A stretch of DNA of 33,598 bases from Haloarculaceae archaeon (GTDB taxonomy: Archaea; Halobacteriota; Halobacteria; Halobacteriales; Haloarculaceae): NCBI GenBank assembly GCA_007122455.1, contig SKTU01000033.1:1-33598 (forward strand), written 5' to 3'. A program made the translations under genes and the position numbers. Below are positions 7,268 through 15,318 of the stretch, one piece after another. The notes under the pieces are model-generated. The model had not been told where the DNA came from, searched no databases, and worked only from the letters and a program-made list of their open reading frames with translations. Position 1 is the stretch's first letter; every line of letters begins with the position of its first letter.

Positions 7268-9079
7268 ATGGAAAAAGCCACGGGGAAATTCGATCGAATC
7301 GCGCTCCTCGTTGTCGTAGTCGTCGCCGTGGCTGCCCTGGGTGGGGTGACGCTCTGGTCGGTTGGCGGAACTGCAACGCAGTCGGCTGAGGCTGGCGGCT
7401 CCTGGCCGATGGAGGGACACGACTCCGGGCAAACCGCGTTCAATCCGGACGCCGTCGGGCCGGACGGCGACGTCGGTCCCGGCTGGATATCGGTGACTGG
7501 CTACGGACCGGGAGTGACTGTCGCCAACGACCGACTGTTCGTCGCCGGTGGAGAACGCCGCGGCGAGGTCACCGCCTACGATCCCGACGACGGCACGCGA
7601 GAGTGGCGAACCGGAGTCGGCGACGCCACGTCCTCGAAACCGATAGTCGACGGTGACACGGTCTACGTTCACGTCTACGAACAGCAGGGGCGGGACGTCA
7701 TGGAAGATCACCACGAGGTGGTGGCGCTGGACGCCGAAACCGGTGAGGTCGAGTGGCGGTTCGCAGCCGACGACGACCGCTACGAGTTCAGTGTCTTCAG
7801 GTGGAAGACGCTCACCGTCGCCGACGGCGCGCTCTACATCGCCGGCGAGAACTACGAAGACCGGTGGGTGTACGACGAAGCGGGATTCATGCTGTCGATC
7901 GACGAGGACGGAGAGGAGCGCTGGCGAACCGATCTCGAACCTCACGAGATCTCGCGACCCGCCGTCGAGAACGGCACCGTCGTGACGACCGTGAACCGAT
8001 TCGGCAGTGAACATGAAGTCCTCGCGTTGAACGTCGCCGACGGGAGCGAACGGTGGCTGACGCCCCATCCAGATGGTCACGAACTCTCCCCACCAGCCGT
8101 CGATGACGGCTCGGTGTACGTCAACGCCCGCACACCGATCGAACTCGACGTCGAAACCGGCGAGGTGACGACGGAGTACGACGTAGCCGGGAAACCAGCG
8201 CGACCGCTTGCCGTCACCGACGAGCAACTGATCGTTCCGGGGGGACCGACCCGGGAGTGGGCGCCGACGCAGCTGTACGCCGTCGATAGGGCGACCGGCG
8301 ACGTCGGGTGGTCATACGGCTCCTCGAGCGAGCTCTCCTCCCGTCCGATCGCCTCCGACGAGATGGTGTTCGTCGGTGGAAACGACGGGACGATCTACGC
8401 CCTCGACCGCGAGGACGGCGAGGAACGCTGGAGCTACGAGGTGAATCGAAACTACATGATCAACAACGAGCCGGCCGTCGTCGAGGAGACGCTCTACGTC
8501 GGCCCGGTCGACAACCGCGTGTACGCGTTCGTCGACGGCGGCGATGCGCGCGACCCAGCGTTCGTCGGCTTCGTCAGCCGATTTCTCCCGATTCTGGCTG
8601 ATTTCGTTGGCTTCTTCGCCGTCGTCACGCTCGTCTATCTCGGCATCGGGATCCCGTTCGGCGTCCTCGGTGGAATCGTCCTGTTCGGAATCGTTTCGGG
8701 GCTCCACCTCTCGCGGACGCCACTGCAGCTCCTCGCCGCGCGCATCTTTCGCACGCCTGTCGGTGACGTAACTCGTCGAAGGGAGTTCGCCGGCGTTCTA
8801 CTGGCGAGTGTCGGCGCTACGCTGACCGTTGGCGCCGTCTCCGCGCTCACGTTCGGAACGTTCCCGTTCAACGGACTGCTCGCAGCAGTCGCTGTTTTCG
8901 GCGGTGCGTGGGCAGTGCTGGTCTACCGGTGGCTCCCGGCTCATCCCGACGTCCTCGATCGCGAGGCGAGAACCATCGGACGGCAGTGGGGCGCGCTGTT
9001 GGTCACATACGGGGTGGTCGTCGGCCTCCTGTATCCGCTCGCGGTATTCGTCGTCCTGCTGGGGATCTATTTCACCTGA
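7268..9079 (+). CDS. Membrane-anchored PQQ beta-propeller protein
   Basis: A 603-residue membrane protein. Residues about 11-30 form an N-terminal transmembrane or signal segment. The middle (about 35-430) is a beta-propeller of PQQ/outer-membrane BamB-like repeats, seen in recurring units such as VYALDREDGEERWSY, DPDDGTREWRT and LDAETGEVEWRF. The last 165 residues hold roughly five hydrophobic helices. Propellers of this type serve as protein- or ligand-binding platforms; no PQQ-dehydrogenase catalytic residues are evident, so enzyme activity is not claimed. The propeller would lie outside the cell. The multi-helix tail is unusual for this fold. It precedes the bactofilin-like operon on the same strand but has its own promoter. 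Confidence 0.82.
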   Translation: MEKATGKFDRIALLVVVVVAVAALGGVTLWSVGGTATQSAEAGGSWPMEGHDSGQTAFNPDAVGPDGDVGPGWISVTGYGPGVTVANDRLFVAGGERRGEVTAYDPDDGTREWRTGVGDATSSKPIVDGDTVYVHVYEQQGRDVMEDHHEVVALDAETGEVEWRFAADDDRYEFSVFRWKTLTVADGALYIAGENYEDRWVYDEAGFMLSIDEDGEERWRTDLEPHEISRPAVENGTVVTTVNRFGSEHEVLALNVADGSERWLTPHPDGHELSPPAVDDGSVYVNARTPIELDVETGEVTTEYDVAGKPARPLAVTDEQLIVPGGPTREWAPTQLYAVDRATGDVGWSYGSSSELSSRPIASDEMVFVGGNDGTIYALDREDGEERWSYEVNRNYMINNEPAVVEETLYVGPVDNRVYAFVDGGDARDPAFVGFVSRFLPILADFVGFFAVVTLVYLGIGIPFGVLGGIVLFGIVSGLHLSRTPLQLLAARIFRTPVGDVTRRREFAGVLLASVGATLTVGAVSALTFGTFPFNGLLAAVAVFGGAWAVLVYRWLPAHPDVLDREARTIGRQWGALLVTYGVVVGLLYPLAVFVVLLGIYFT

Positions 9080-9173
9080 GACGTACCGGTATTCTGTCCT
9101 CGGAACGTACCGCTCACCACGATGCTTCGACGTTCTCTCTAGGTTTTATCGGTGACTGAGAATTAGCTGGATT

Positions 9174-9179
9174 ATATAA
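9174..9179 (+). promoter_or_regulatory. TATA box of the three-gene bactofilin operon
   Basis: TATATAA-type sequence within ATTATATAAC lies 26-31 nt before the ATG at 9205. It is the strongest TATA box in the window and points to that ATG, not a later one, as the operon's first codon. Confidence 0.65.
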
Positions 9180-9204
9180 CCCCCTTCGGCGCCACAGACG
9201 GTGT

Positions 9205-9351
9205 ATGGTCTCCCGAACCGCCGTTTCCGAACTGCCCTCCGACAGACAGTGTGGCTCTGCCCCCAGACGGGACGAAGACGCCGCATCCCCGACGATCGAC
9301 GTCGAAATCGAGGATCGATCGGCTGCCGAACGCGGGGTATCTGTCGAATGA
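9205..9351 (+). CDS. Small acidic protein, 48 aa, first gene of operon
   Basis: A 48-codon gene from ATG 9205 to TGA 9349-9351. The translation starts MVSRTAVSELPSDRQ and continues with an acidic C-terminal half (PTIDVEIEDRSAAERGVSVE) typical of haloarchaeal cytoplasmic proteins. The TATA box is at leaderless distance, and the stop overlaps the next ATG in an ATGA motif, so translation is probably coupled. No hydrophobic segment or metal motif is present. No family recognised. It is too short for many annotation pipelines and easily missed. Confidence 0.6.
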   Translation: MVSRTAVSELPSDRQCGSAPRRDEDAASPTIDVEIEDRSAAERGVSVE

Positions 9352-9524
9352 CGCTACGCTCTACCCGATCAGTCCGAAACGTCACCGACGAGGTCGACCA
9401 AGCGAATCGGACGATTCGACCGGACGGCTTCAACCCCCGGCTCGTCACGTTCTTCCAGGGAGCGACGGTGTTTCTCGTGACGTTCGTTGTCCTCTGGTGG
9501 GCACTGTCTCGAATCGACCAATGA
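9348..9524 (+). CDS. Small single-pass membrane protein, 58 aa
   Basis: A 58-residue protein with a polar N-terminal half (TDEVDQANRTIRPDGFNP) and one transmembrane helix at about residues 33-54 (VTFFQGATVFLVTFVVLWW). Start ATG 9348 overlaps the preceding stop (ATGA), and its own TGA at 9522-9524 overlaps the next ATG at 9521 the same way. A longer reading from GTG 9201 would run through the upstream gene in another frame and is Arg-rich, so it is rejected. The tight coupling to the bactofilin-like gene suggests an accessory subunit of the same membrane assembly; that is inference. Confidence 0.65.
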   Translation: MTLRSTRSVRNVTDEVDQANRTIRPDGFNPRLVTFFQGATVFLVTFVVLWWALSRIDQ

Positions 9525-10615
9525 GTGGACTGAACCCCTCACTCCGCCGTAGTGGAATCGTCGCACTCGTCGCCGTCGCCGTTGCCGTCGCCGTGCTCCC
9601 CGGCGTCGCCGCGGCACAGAGCGGGGCCGGTGGCACCATCGTCGTCGAGTCCGGCGAGACGGTCTCGGAGGTGAACGCCGTCGGCGGAGCCGTGATCGTT
9701 CACGGAACCGTGACGGGGGACGTCAGCGGTGCGGCCGGTGAGGTTCTGATCACCGGCACCGTCGAAGGCGACGTCAACGTCGCGGCGGGGAGTTTGCGGA
9801 TCTCCGGACACGTCGGCGGTGACGTCTCGGCCGGCGCCGGGAGTATCCACCTCGAGGACGGTGGTACCGTCGACGGTAACTTCGACGCCGGAGCCGGCGA
9901 GATTCGCATCGACGGTGCGATCGGCGGTGACGCACGACTCGGTGCCGAGACGATCTACCTCGGCGAGACGGCGTCGATCGCCGGGTCGCTGACGTACGAC
10001 GGGCGGCTCGAGGGGAACCGCGACGCCGTCGCGGGCGACGTCACGCGCGACAGAACGCTCGGACCGACGACCCCCACCGAACTCCCGCCGCTGGCGTCGT
10101 GGGTATTCGCGGTCTACGCGTTCATCGCCAACCTGTTGCTCGGCGCCGTCCTGCTCGCGCTGTTTCCGCGGTTCTCCGAGGGCGTCGCCGAGCAGGTGAC
10201 GACCGAGCCACTCAAGACGGGACTGGTCGGTCTCGGTGTGATCGTCGCGGTCCCCCTGTTACTCGTGGTGCTTCTCATCACCGTCGTCGGAATTCCCCTC
10301 GCACTCGTTGGGATGTTCCTTTTCGTCCTCCTCGCGTGGGTTGGAGTCGTCTACGGTCGATTCGCGCTCGGTATGTGGCTTCTCTCTCTGCAGGGACGAG
10401 AACGGATCGCCGGCATCGGCCGGCCGTGGGTGGCGCTGGTCCTCGGATTGCTCCTCGGTGGCGTCCTCGCTGCCGTTCCCGTCGTGGGCTGGGTGGTGAA
10501 TCTCCTGCTCTTTCTGCTCGGAATCGGGGCGTTGGCGGTCGGGCTCTACGATCGCCGGTGGCGGACGCGGGAGCGTTCGCCGGACGCGCCGTCTGAGGAA
10601 CTGCCGGTCGATTAG
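9521..10615 (+). CDS. Bactofilin-like (polymer-forming) membrane protein
   Basis: A 364-residue protein with a signal peptide (about residues 10-33, ending AAAQS), a right-handed beta-helix domain of short repeats (about 37-170), and four or more transmembrane helices (about 190-350). Repeats follow the pattern GTVxGDV, as in VHGTVTGDVSG, ITGTVEGDVNV and ISGHVGGDVSA, which matches the bactofilin/polymer-forming cytoskeletal fold. Unlike cytosolic bactofilins, the signal sequence would place the beta-helix outside the membrane. ATG 9521 is chosen because it overlaps the previous stop (ATGA) and is followed at once by the signal peptide; the upstream extension in frame is shadow sequence. A role in envelope organisation is inferred. 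Confidence 0.82.
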   Translation: MSGLNPSLRRSGIVALVAVAVAVAVLPGVAAAQSGAGGTIVVESGETVSEVNAVGGAVIVHGTVTGDVSGAAGEVLITGTVEGDVNVAAGSLRISGHVGGDVSAGAGSIHLEDGGTVDGNFDAGAGEIRIDGAIGGDARLGAETIYLGETASIAGSLTYDGRLEGNRDAVAGDVTRDRTLGPTTPTELPPLASWVFAVYAFIANLLLGAVLLALFPRFSEGVAEQVTTEPLKTGLVGLGVIVAVPLLLVVLLITVVGIPLALVGMFLFVLLAWVGVVYGRFALGMWLLSLQGRERIAGIGRPWVALVLGLLLGGVLAAVPVVGWVVNLLLFLLGIGALAVGLYDRRWRTRERSPDAPSEELPVD

Positions 10616-10661
10616 CGAGAACGGAACGAATCGGTCCGACTCGGGGTGGATTTTCTTTGGG

Positions 10662-10668
10662 TTTTACT
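10662..10668 (+). promoter_or_regulatory. TATA-like element of the CARF-HEPN gene
   Basis: TTTTACT lies 26-32 nt before the ATG at 10694. The preceding T-rich patch (TTTTCTTTGGG, 10651-10661) may also act as the terminator of the bactofilin operon. Confidence 0.45.
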
Positions 10669-10693
10669 GAGTGGCCCCACATCGTGGTAGTCA

Positions 10694-11920
10694 ATGTCTG
10701 ATACTGGTCGACTCCTCGTCGGGAGCGTCGGCACGTCGGAGTACGGCACCGTCACCTACGAGCTTGGCGAGCGGACGTTTCGCACCGCGCTCTCCCCCGT
10801 CGCCCTCGCCAACCTCTGTGAGATCGACGCTGCGCTCGTCGTCCGGACCCCGGCGGCGGGCGAACGGAACGACGAGCGCTTGCGAGAGGGGTTCTCCGCG
10901 GCGGGCGTCGACCACGAGTTCGTCGACATCGAGTTGATAACGGACTCCTCGGACATCGACAGCGTGCTGCAGACGATCGTCGAGGAACTCCGGAGCGACC
11001 GGTTCGACGCGGAGTCGATCGTGCTCGACATCTCCCACTCGTTTCGATCGCTCCCGATCGTCTTCCTGTTGTCGCTGATGCAGTTCGAAGCGCTGGAGGA
11101 AAACACGACGCTCGAGACGATCTACTACAGCCGGTTCGCCGGGAGCCGGGAACGCGACACGGCGTCCGTGATCGACCTCACCCACCTCCGAACGTTATTG
11201 GAGTGGTACGACGCCTTCGAGACGGCCCGACGGACAGGGACGTTCAGGGGAATTCGTCTGCTACTCGAGGAAAAGCGGGATGCGATCTATCGCGAGAACG
11301 CGCCGATCCCGGAGCGGGATCAGTTCTCCGACGCCGTCGGCAGTTTCGGCGGCGCCCAGCAGGATATCGACGCCGGATTCCCGCTCGAAGCAGGTATTTC
11401 GACGAAAAACGCCCTCAGAGCGCTCTCGGAACTGGACCGGAAGGCGTTCATCGGTCCCGAGGGGATGGTGCTGGAGCCGCTCGAACTCCTGCTCGAGGGG
11501 TTCGAGACGAAACAGGACGTAACCGAGAAGACGGAGCTACGGCTAACCGAGGACGAGCTTCGACGCCAGGCCGAGATGGTCGAGTTCTACGCGAGAAACG
11601 AGAAATACTGGATCGCGATCGAGTGTGCCCGTGAACTACTGATAAACCGGTTGCTGTACGACGCCGGCTTTCGAGAGGAGTGGCTCGATCGGAACAACCG
11701 AGAGCTGATCGCACTCCCTCGTGGGGATCAACACGACCACTTCACCCACGACGTCCAGGAAGTACAGGAGCTCTGGGACCGGATCTGCCAAGCGCGGAAC
11801 ACGTACGCTCACGCCGGGTTCAAACCGTCGAAGCGGCCCAACGACCACGACGTCGAGGAGTGGCTCGAGACGCTCTGTCGGCAGATCGACAACGACAGCT
11901 TCTGGAACGAAGCGAGATAG
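10694..11920 (+). CDS. CARF-HEPN protein (TM1812/Csx1/Csm6-like ribonuclease)
   Basis: A 408-residue protein with the layout of type III CRISPR ancillary ribonucleases. The N-terminal CARF-type Rossmann domain (about 1-160) starts RLLVGSVGTSEYG and has the TM1812-family motif LDISHSFRSLPI at 111-122, which normally forms the cyclic oligoadenylate pocket. The helical C-terminal half ends with a HEPN motif RNTYAH (Arg368, His373; R-x4-H), preceded by a YWIAIECARELL helix. Family members are RNases switched on by cyclic oligoadenylates made by Cas10. No cas genes or repeats lie in the window, so the activator would come from elsewhere or differ. The adjacent zinc-ribbon gene is the only candidate partner. 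Start is fixed by the TATA-like box. Confidence 0.85.
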   Translation: MSDTGRLLVGSVGTSEYGTVTYELGERTFRTALSPVALANLCEIDAALVVRTPAAGERNDERLREGFSAAGVDHEFVDIELITDSSDIDSVLQTIVEELRSDRFDAESIVLDISHSFRSLPIVFLLSLMQFEALEENTTLETIYYSRFAGSRERDTASVIDLTHLRTLLEWYDAFETARRTGTFRGIRLLLEEKRDAIYRENAPIPERDQFSDAVGSFGGAQQDIDAGFPLEAGISTKNALRALSELDRKAFIGPEGMVLEPLELLLEGFETKQDVTEKTELRLTEDELRRQAEMVEFYARNEKYWIAIECARELLINRLLYDAGFREEWLDRNNRELIALPRGDQHDHFTHDVQEVQELWDRICQARNTYAHAGFKPSKRPNDHDVEEWLETLCRQIDNDSFWNEAR

Positions 11921-12110
11921 CCGCGTCGACCCGCTCGCACAGTGTCGATGTCGAAGTTCGTGGTAGGGTCGGTAGCGAGTGCGACGTGCGATCCGCGATC
12001 TCGGACCGATCCGAAACCGGCCGGCAGATGCGAGACGGGGCCGATAGCCCGGTGGGGCAGAGCCGCGGACCGGCAATGGTACTATCACCTCCGCCGGTCT
12101 ATCGGTGTCA

Positions 12111-12650
12111 ATGACCGTAGACCCCGAGGCCGACGGCTCCGTGGAAGACGGAGACACGATAGAGGAACTCCTGCTCTCTGCGGGGATCGTCGAAGAGACG
12201 CCGGCGGGTAACGACCTTCGGCTCACCGACGAGTTCGAATCGACGTGGCATCGGTTGAGCAAACAGATGCGAGACAGCGACCGGGTAATGCGCTGGTTCG
12301 CGAGGACCCGGAACGTCCCCCGCGAGCGTGTCGAGACCACGACCTACGGGGAGCTGTTCGTGATCGAGATCGACGGCTCCGTGGCCGGGAGGTGGCCGTC
12401 AGAGGCGGCGTTTCTCGCGGAAACCGTCGTCAGACCGACGCTGCGGGAGTGGCTTCCCGAGTCGGAGTACGAACGACTCTCGCCGGATCTGTTCCGGAAG
12501 CTGTCCTCCCGCTTACTGCTCTTTCTCGAGCGGTGCCCCTCGTGCGACGGGGAACTCGCGTTCGCCGACGAGGACGACGACGAAATCGTCCGCGTCTCCC
12601 TCAGCTGTACCGCGTGTGGGGCGACGCTGTTCCGTGGAACGGACGGGTGA
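12111..12650 (+). CDS. Zinc-ribbon protein, unknown function
   Basis: A 179-residue cytoplasmic protein. The first 40 residues are acidic; residues 45-140 look helical, with conserved-looking WHRLSKQMRDSD and FLAETVVRPTLREWLPESEY segments; the C-terminus is a zinc ribbon with CPSC at 142-145 and CTAC at 166-169. The zinc ribbon suggests nucleic-acid or protein binding. The gene follows the CARF-HEPN gene on the same strand after 190 nt, with its own weak TATA-like TACTATC near 12080, so functional linkage is open. A GTG two codons upstream (12105) is an alternative start. I do not recognise a named family. Confidence 0.75.
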   Translation: MTVDPEADGSVEDGDTIEELLLSAGIVEETPAGNDLRLTDEFESTWHRLSKQMRDSDRVMRWFARTRNVPRERVETTTYGELFVIEIDGSVAGRWPSEAAFLAETVVRPTLREWLPESEYERLSPDLFRKLSSRLLLFLERCPSCDGELAFADEDDDEIVRVSLSCTACGATLFRGTDG

Positions 12651-12670
12651 GGCGTGCAGTTCCCGTCGGC

Positions 12671-13660
12671 TCACGCGAGCTGGCGGACGGTCGTGACGAT
12701 GTCGTCGGTGTCGGGATAGATCTCCTCCTCGAGCGGCGGACTGAACGGCGTCGGCACGTCGTCGACGCCCAGCCGCTGAACGGGGAAGTCGAGGTCGAAG
12801 AACGCCTCCTCGGTGATCACCGTCGCGAGCTCCGACTGGGAACCGCCGCACAGCGGCGTCTCGTCGACGACGACGCAGCGGCCGGTCTTCCGGACGCTCC
12901 CGGCGATCGTCTCGACGTCGAGGGGATCGAGCGTCCGCGGACTGACCACCTCGACGCTGACGTCCTCCTCGGCGAGTCGCTCTGCAGCCTCCAGCGCGTT
13001 CCACAGCTGTACCTGGGTCGCGACGACGGTCACGTCCTCTCCCTCGCGTTCGATCCCTGCCTCGCCGATCCGGTGTTCGTACTCCCCCACCGGGACCTCG
13101 CCCTCGCGGTTGTAGACGCCGGCGTGTTCGAAGACGATTACGGGGTCGTCGTGGCGGATCGCCGCCCGCAGTAGCCCCTTCGCGTCCGCCGGGGTAGAGA
13201 CGCAGACGACCTTGATCCCCGGAATCGCCATCAGCAACTGATGGAGCGCCTGTGAGTGCTGTGCGGCCGCGTTGAAGCCGCTCGTGTTCTGCGTCCGGAT
13301 CGTGAGCGGGATGTCGACGTTCCCGTCCGTCATGTACCGGAGCTTCGCGACCTGATTGAGGATCTGATCCATCGGCACGCCGAGGAAACCGGAGTACATC
13401 ACCTCGACGACGGGCCGCATCCCGGTCATCGCCGCACCAAGCCCGGAGCCGACGATCGCGACTTCGCTGATCGGGGTGTTGCGAACCCGTTCTGGGTACT
13501 CCTCGCCGAGGCCCTCGAGCAGACCGAACGTGCCGCCTCGGGAGGCGACGTCGATGCCCTGGACGAACACCCGTTCATCGCGGCCGAGCTCCTCGCTGAG
13601 CGTCTCCCTGATCGCCTCTCGCACCGTGATCGATTCGGTTCCAGTCGCGGCTTCAGCCAT
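12671..13660 (-). CDS. 2-oxoacid dehydrogenase E1 component, beta subunit
   Basis: A 329-residue E1 beta subunit of a pyruvate, branched-chain or acetoin dehydrogenase-type complex. With E1 alpha it decarboxylates a 2-oxoacid (or cleaves acetoin) using thiamine diphosphate and passes the acyl group to lipoyl-E2. Typical segments are VFVQGIDVASRGGTF, NTPISEVAIVGSGLG, the AAQHSQALHQLL active-site loop and the C-terminal domain with VVVDETPLCGG. Start ATG 13660 leaves 2 nt after the E1 alpha stop; a longer frame reading into E1 alpha is rejected. It is last in the operon and converges on the zinc-ribbon gene. Acyl-CoA products and true substrate cannot be told from sequence. Confidence 0.93.
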   Translation of the reverse strand: MAEAATGTESITVREAIRETLSEELGRDERVFVQGIDVASRGGTFGLLEGLGEEYPERVRNTPISEVAIVGSGLGAAMTGMRPVVEVMYSGFLGVPMDQILNQVAKLRYMTDGNVDIPLTIRTQNTSGFNAAAQHSQALHQLLMAIPGIKVVCVSTPADAKGLLRAAIRHDDPVIVFEHAGVYNREGEVPVGEYEHRIGEAGIEREGEDVTVVATQVQLWNALEAAERLAEEDVSVEVVSPRTLDPLDVETIAGSVRKTGRCVVVDETPLCGGSQSELATVITEEAFFDLDFPVQRLGVDDVPTPFSPPLEEEIYPDTDDIVTTVRQLA

Positions 13661-13662
13661 AC

Positions 13663-14658
13663 TCACACCTCCTCCGCGTAGAGGTTCTCGTAAGCAGACT
13701 CCGGCTCCGGGTAATCGCTCTCGCGGGCGAACTCGATCGCCGCCTCCAGCTCCGCGTCGATCTCGTCGACGATGTCGTTCCACTCGGCGTTCGTCAGCAC
13801 GCCCTCCTCGATCAGTCGCTCCGGATACGTTTTCAGCGGATCGCGACGCCGCCACTCGTTTATCTCGTCGTCGTCGCGATAGAATTCGGTGTCTCCCTCG
13901 TGGTGGCCCTCGAACCGGTAGGTGTCACAGACGAGCAACGACGGCCCATCACCGGCGCGGGCGGCCTCGATCGCGGCGGTCGTCGCCGCGTAGACGTCCT
14001 CGACGTCCATCCCGTCGACGTCGATACCGGGGACGCCGTACGACGTCGCGCGCTCGGAGAGGTCGGTGACGGCCTGCTGTTCCTCCAGCGCGCTCATTTC
14101 GCCGTACTGGTTGTTCTCGACGACGCCGACGAACGGCAGATCCCACAGCGCCGAGAGGTTCATCGCCTCGTGGAACGCCCCCTGCGCGGTTGCGCCGTCG
14201 CCGAAAAACGAGGCGGCGACCTGTCCGGAGCCGCGCAGCTGACTCGAGAGCGCGGCTCCGACCCCGATCGGGACGCCAGCTCCGACGATGCCGTTCGCAC
14301 CGAGATTGCCGAGTTTCGGACTCGCGATATGCATCGATCCCCCCTTGCCGCCGCAGTAGCCCGTCTCCTTGCCGTACAGCTCGGCCATCATTCGATCGAA
14401 CTCGTGTCCCTTAGCGATGCAGTGGCCGTGTCCTCGGTGGGTGCTCGTGATGTAGTCGCTCTCCTCGAGCGCACCACAGACGCCCGCGGCGATCGCCTCC
14501 TCGCCGATGTAGAGGTGGACGAACCCCGGTAACTCACCGTCCGCGAACAGCGTCTGAACCCGCGATTCGAACGCTCGAATGCGCTGCATCGTTCGCAGCA
14601 GGTCGATCCGCGCTTCGTCGTCGAGGTCGACGCGTTTTCGTGTGTCAATTTCACTCAT
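13663..14658 (-). CDS. 2-oxoacid dehydrogenase E1 component, alpha subunit
   Basis: A 331-residue thiamine-diphosphate subunit. The cofactor motif runs from GDGATAQG to NNQY, with the usual spacing of about 30 residues. Other marks are GFVHLYIGEEAIAAG, THRGHGHCIAKG (the active-site His region) and GGKGGSMHI, which resembles acetoin and pyruvate E1 alpha more than branched-chain E1. Residues after 250 carry FEGHHEGDTEFYR, also seen in AcoA-like proteins. It is the third gene of a minus-strand operon (E2, VOC, E1 alpha, E1 beta), 68 nt downstream of the VOC gene. An acetoin-like substrate is possible but not proven. Confidence 0.93.
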   Translation of the reverse strand: MSEIDTRKRVDLDDEARIDLLRTMQRIRAFESRVQTLFADGELPGFVHLYIGEEAIAAGVCGALEESDYITSTHRGHGHCIAKGHEFDRMMAELYGKETGYCGGKGGSMHIASPKLGNLGANGIVGAGVPIGVGAALSSQLRGSGQVAASFFGDGATAQGAFHEAMNLSALWDLPFVGVVENNQYGEMSALEEQQAVTDLSERATSYGVPGIDVDGMDVEDVYAATTAAIEAARAGDGPSLLVCDTYRFEGHHEGDTEFYRDDDEINEWRRRDPLKTYPERLIEEGVLTNAEWNDIVDEIDAELEAAIEFARESDYPEPESAYENLYAEEV

Positions 14659-14726
14659 GGCTCGCGCGGATATGGCGACCCAGTCCGTAAATAGCTACCT
14701 GCGCGAACGGTCCCTTCCGGCAGCGC

Positions 14727-15257
14727 TCACGCGGAGTACGGCTCGTCCGGGTAGATTGCGACCGGTCGGCGGTCGTCGACGTTCCGTCGGACGGCCGTCT
14801 CGAAACAGAGCCCGTTGAGTTCGTCGACGGTGTCGAGATACCAGAACTCGGAGCCGAGATAGTTTCCGCTCTGGACGATCGGCATACCGGCGGCCTCGAA
14901 CGTCTCGAGTATCTCGTAAGTTTCGTCCTCGTCCCACCCGAAGTACGCGACGTGGTGGAGCCCCTCGCCGTGCTCTTCGAGGTGTTCCGCGTAGAGGTTC
15001 GGTCCCATCGTCGGTTCGATCAGTTCGATCATCGTATCGCCCGCGTCGCCGAGTGCCAGCACCATGCCGTAGTCGACGTCGTCGCCGCGATACGTCGTCT
15101 CGGCGAGGTCGGGCGGTTCGAACCGATAGACCGTCCACGGTTCGATCCCGAGGATCGCCCGATACCGGTCCATGCCGTCCTTCAGATCCTCGACGACGAT
15201 CGCGACCTGATCGATTCCGGGAAGTTCGATCTCCAACTGTGGGATGGCTGGATCCAT
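14727..15257 (-). CDS. VOC superfamily protein (glyoxalase / methylmalonyl-CoA epimerase-like)
   Basis: A 176-residue vicinal-oxygen-chelate protein with two beta-alpha-beta-beta-beta modules. The first begins GIDQVAIVVEDL (Gln17 at a usual metal-ligand place) and has MIELIEP with Glu78; the second starts GLHHVAYFGWDEDE (His101/His102) and ends LCFETAV with a likely Glu ligand. The layout is close to methylmalonyl-CoA epimerase, though a longer acidic and Pro-rich tail is added. It sits inside the dehydrogenase operon between E2 and E1 alpha, which suggests it acts on the complex's substrate or CoA product; that is inference. ATG 15257 starts just before the first strand. Confidence 0.85.
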   Translation of the reverse strand: MDPAIPQLEIELPGIDQVAIVVEDLKDGMDRYRAILGIEPWTVYRFEPPDLAETTYRGDDVDYGMVLALGDAGDTMIELIEPTMGPNLYAEHLEEHGEGLHHVAYFGWDEDETYEILETFEAAGMPIVQSGNYLGSEFWYLDTVDELNGLCFETAVRRNVDDRRPVAIYPDEPYSA

Positions 15258-15318
15258 GGCCCTAACACCGGTTCGAGCGGTTTGGCTGTTTCGCCGACCC
15301 TCCCCGGCGATCGGACGA

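Noticed and set aside
10694-12650. CRISPR array or cas operon near the CARF-HEPN gene
   Set aside because: No regularly spaced direct repeats and no other cas-like protein were seen anywhere in the window.
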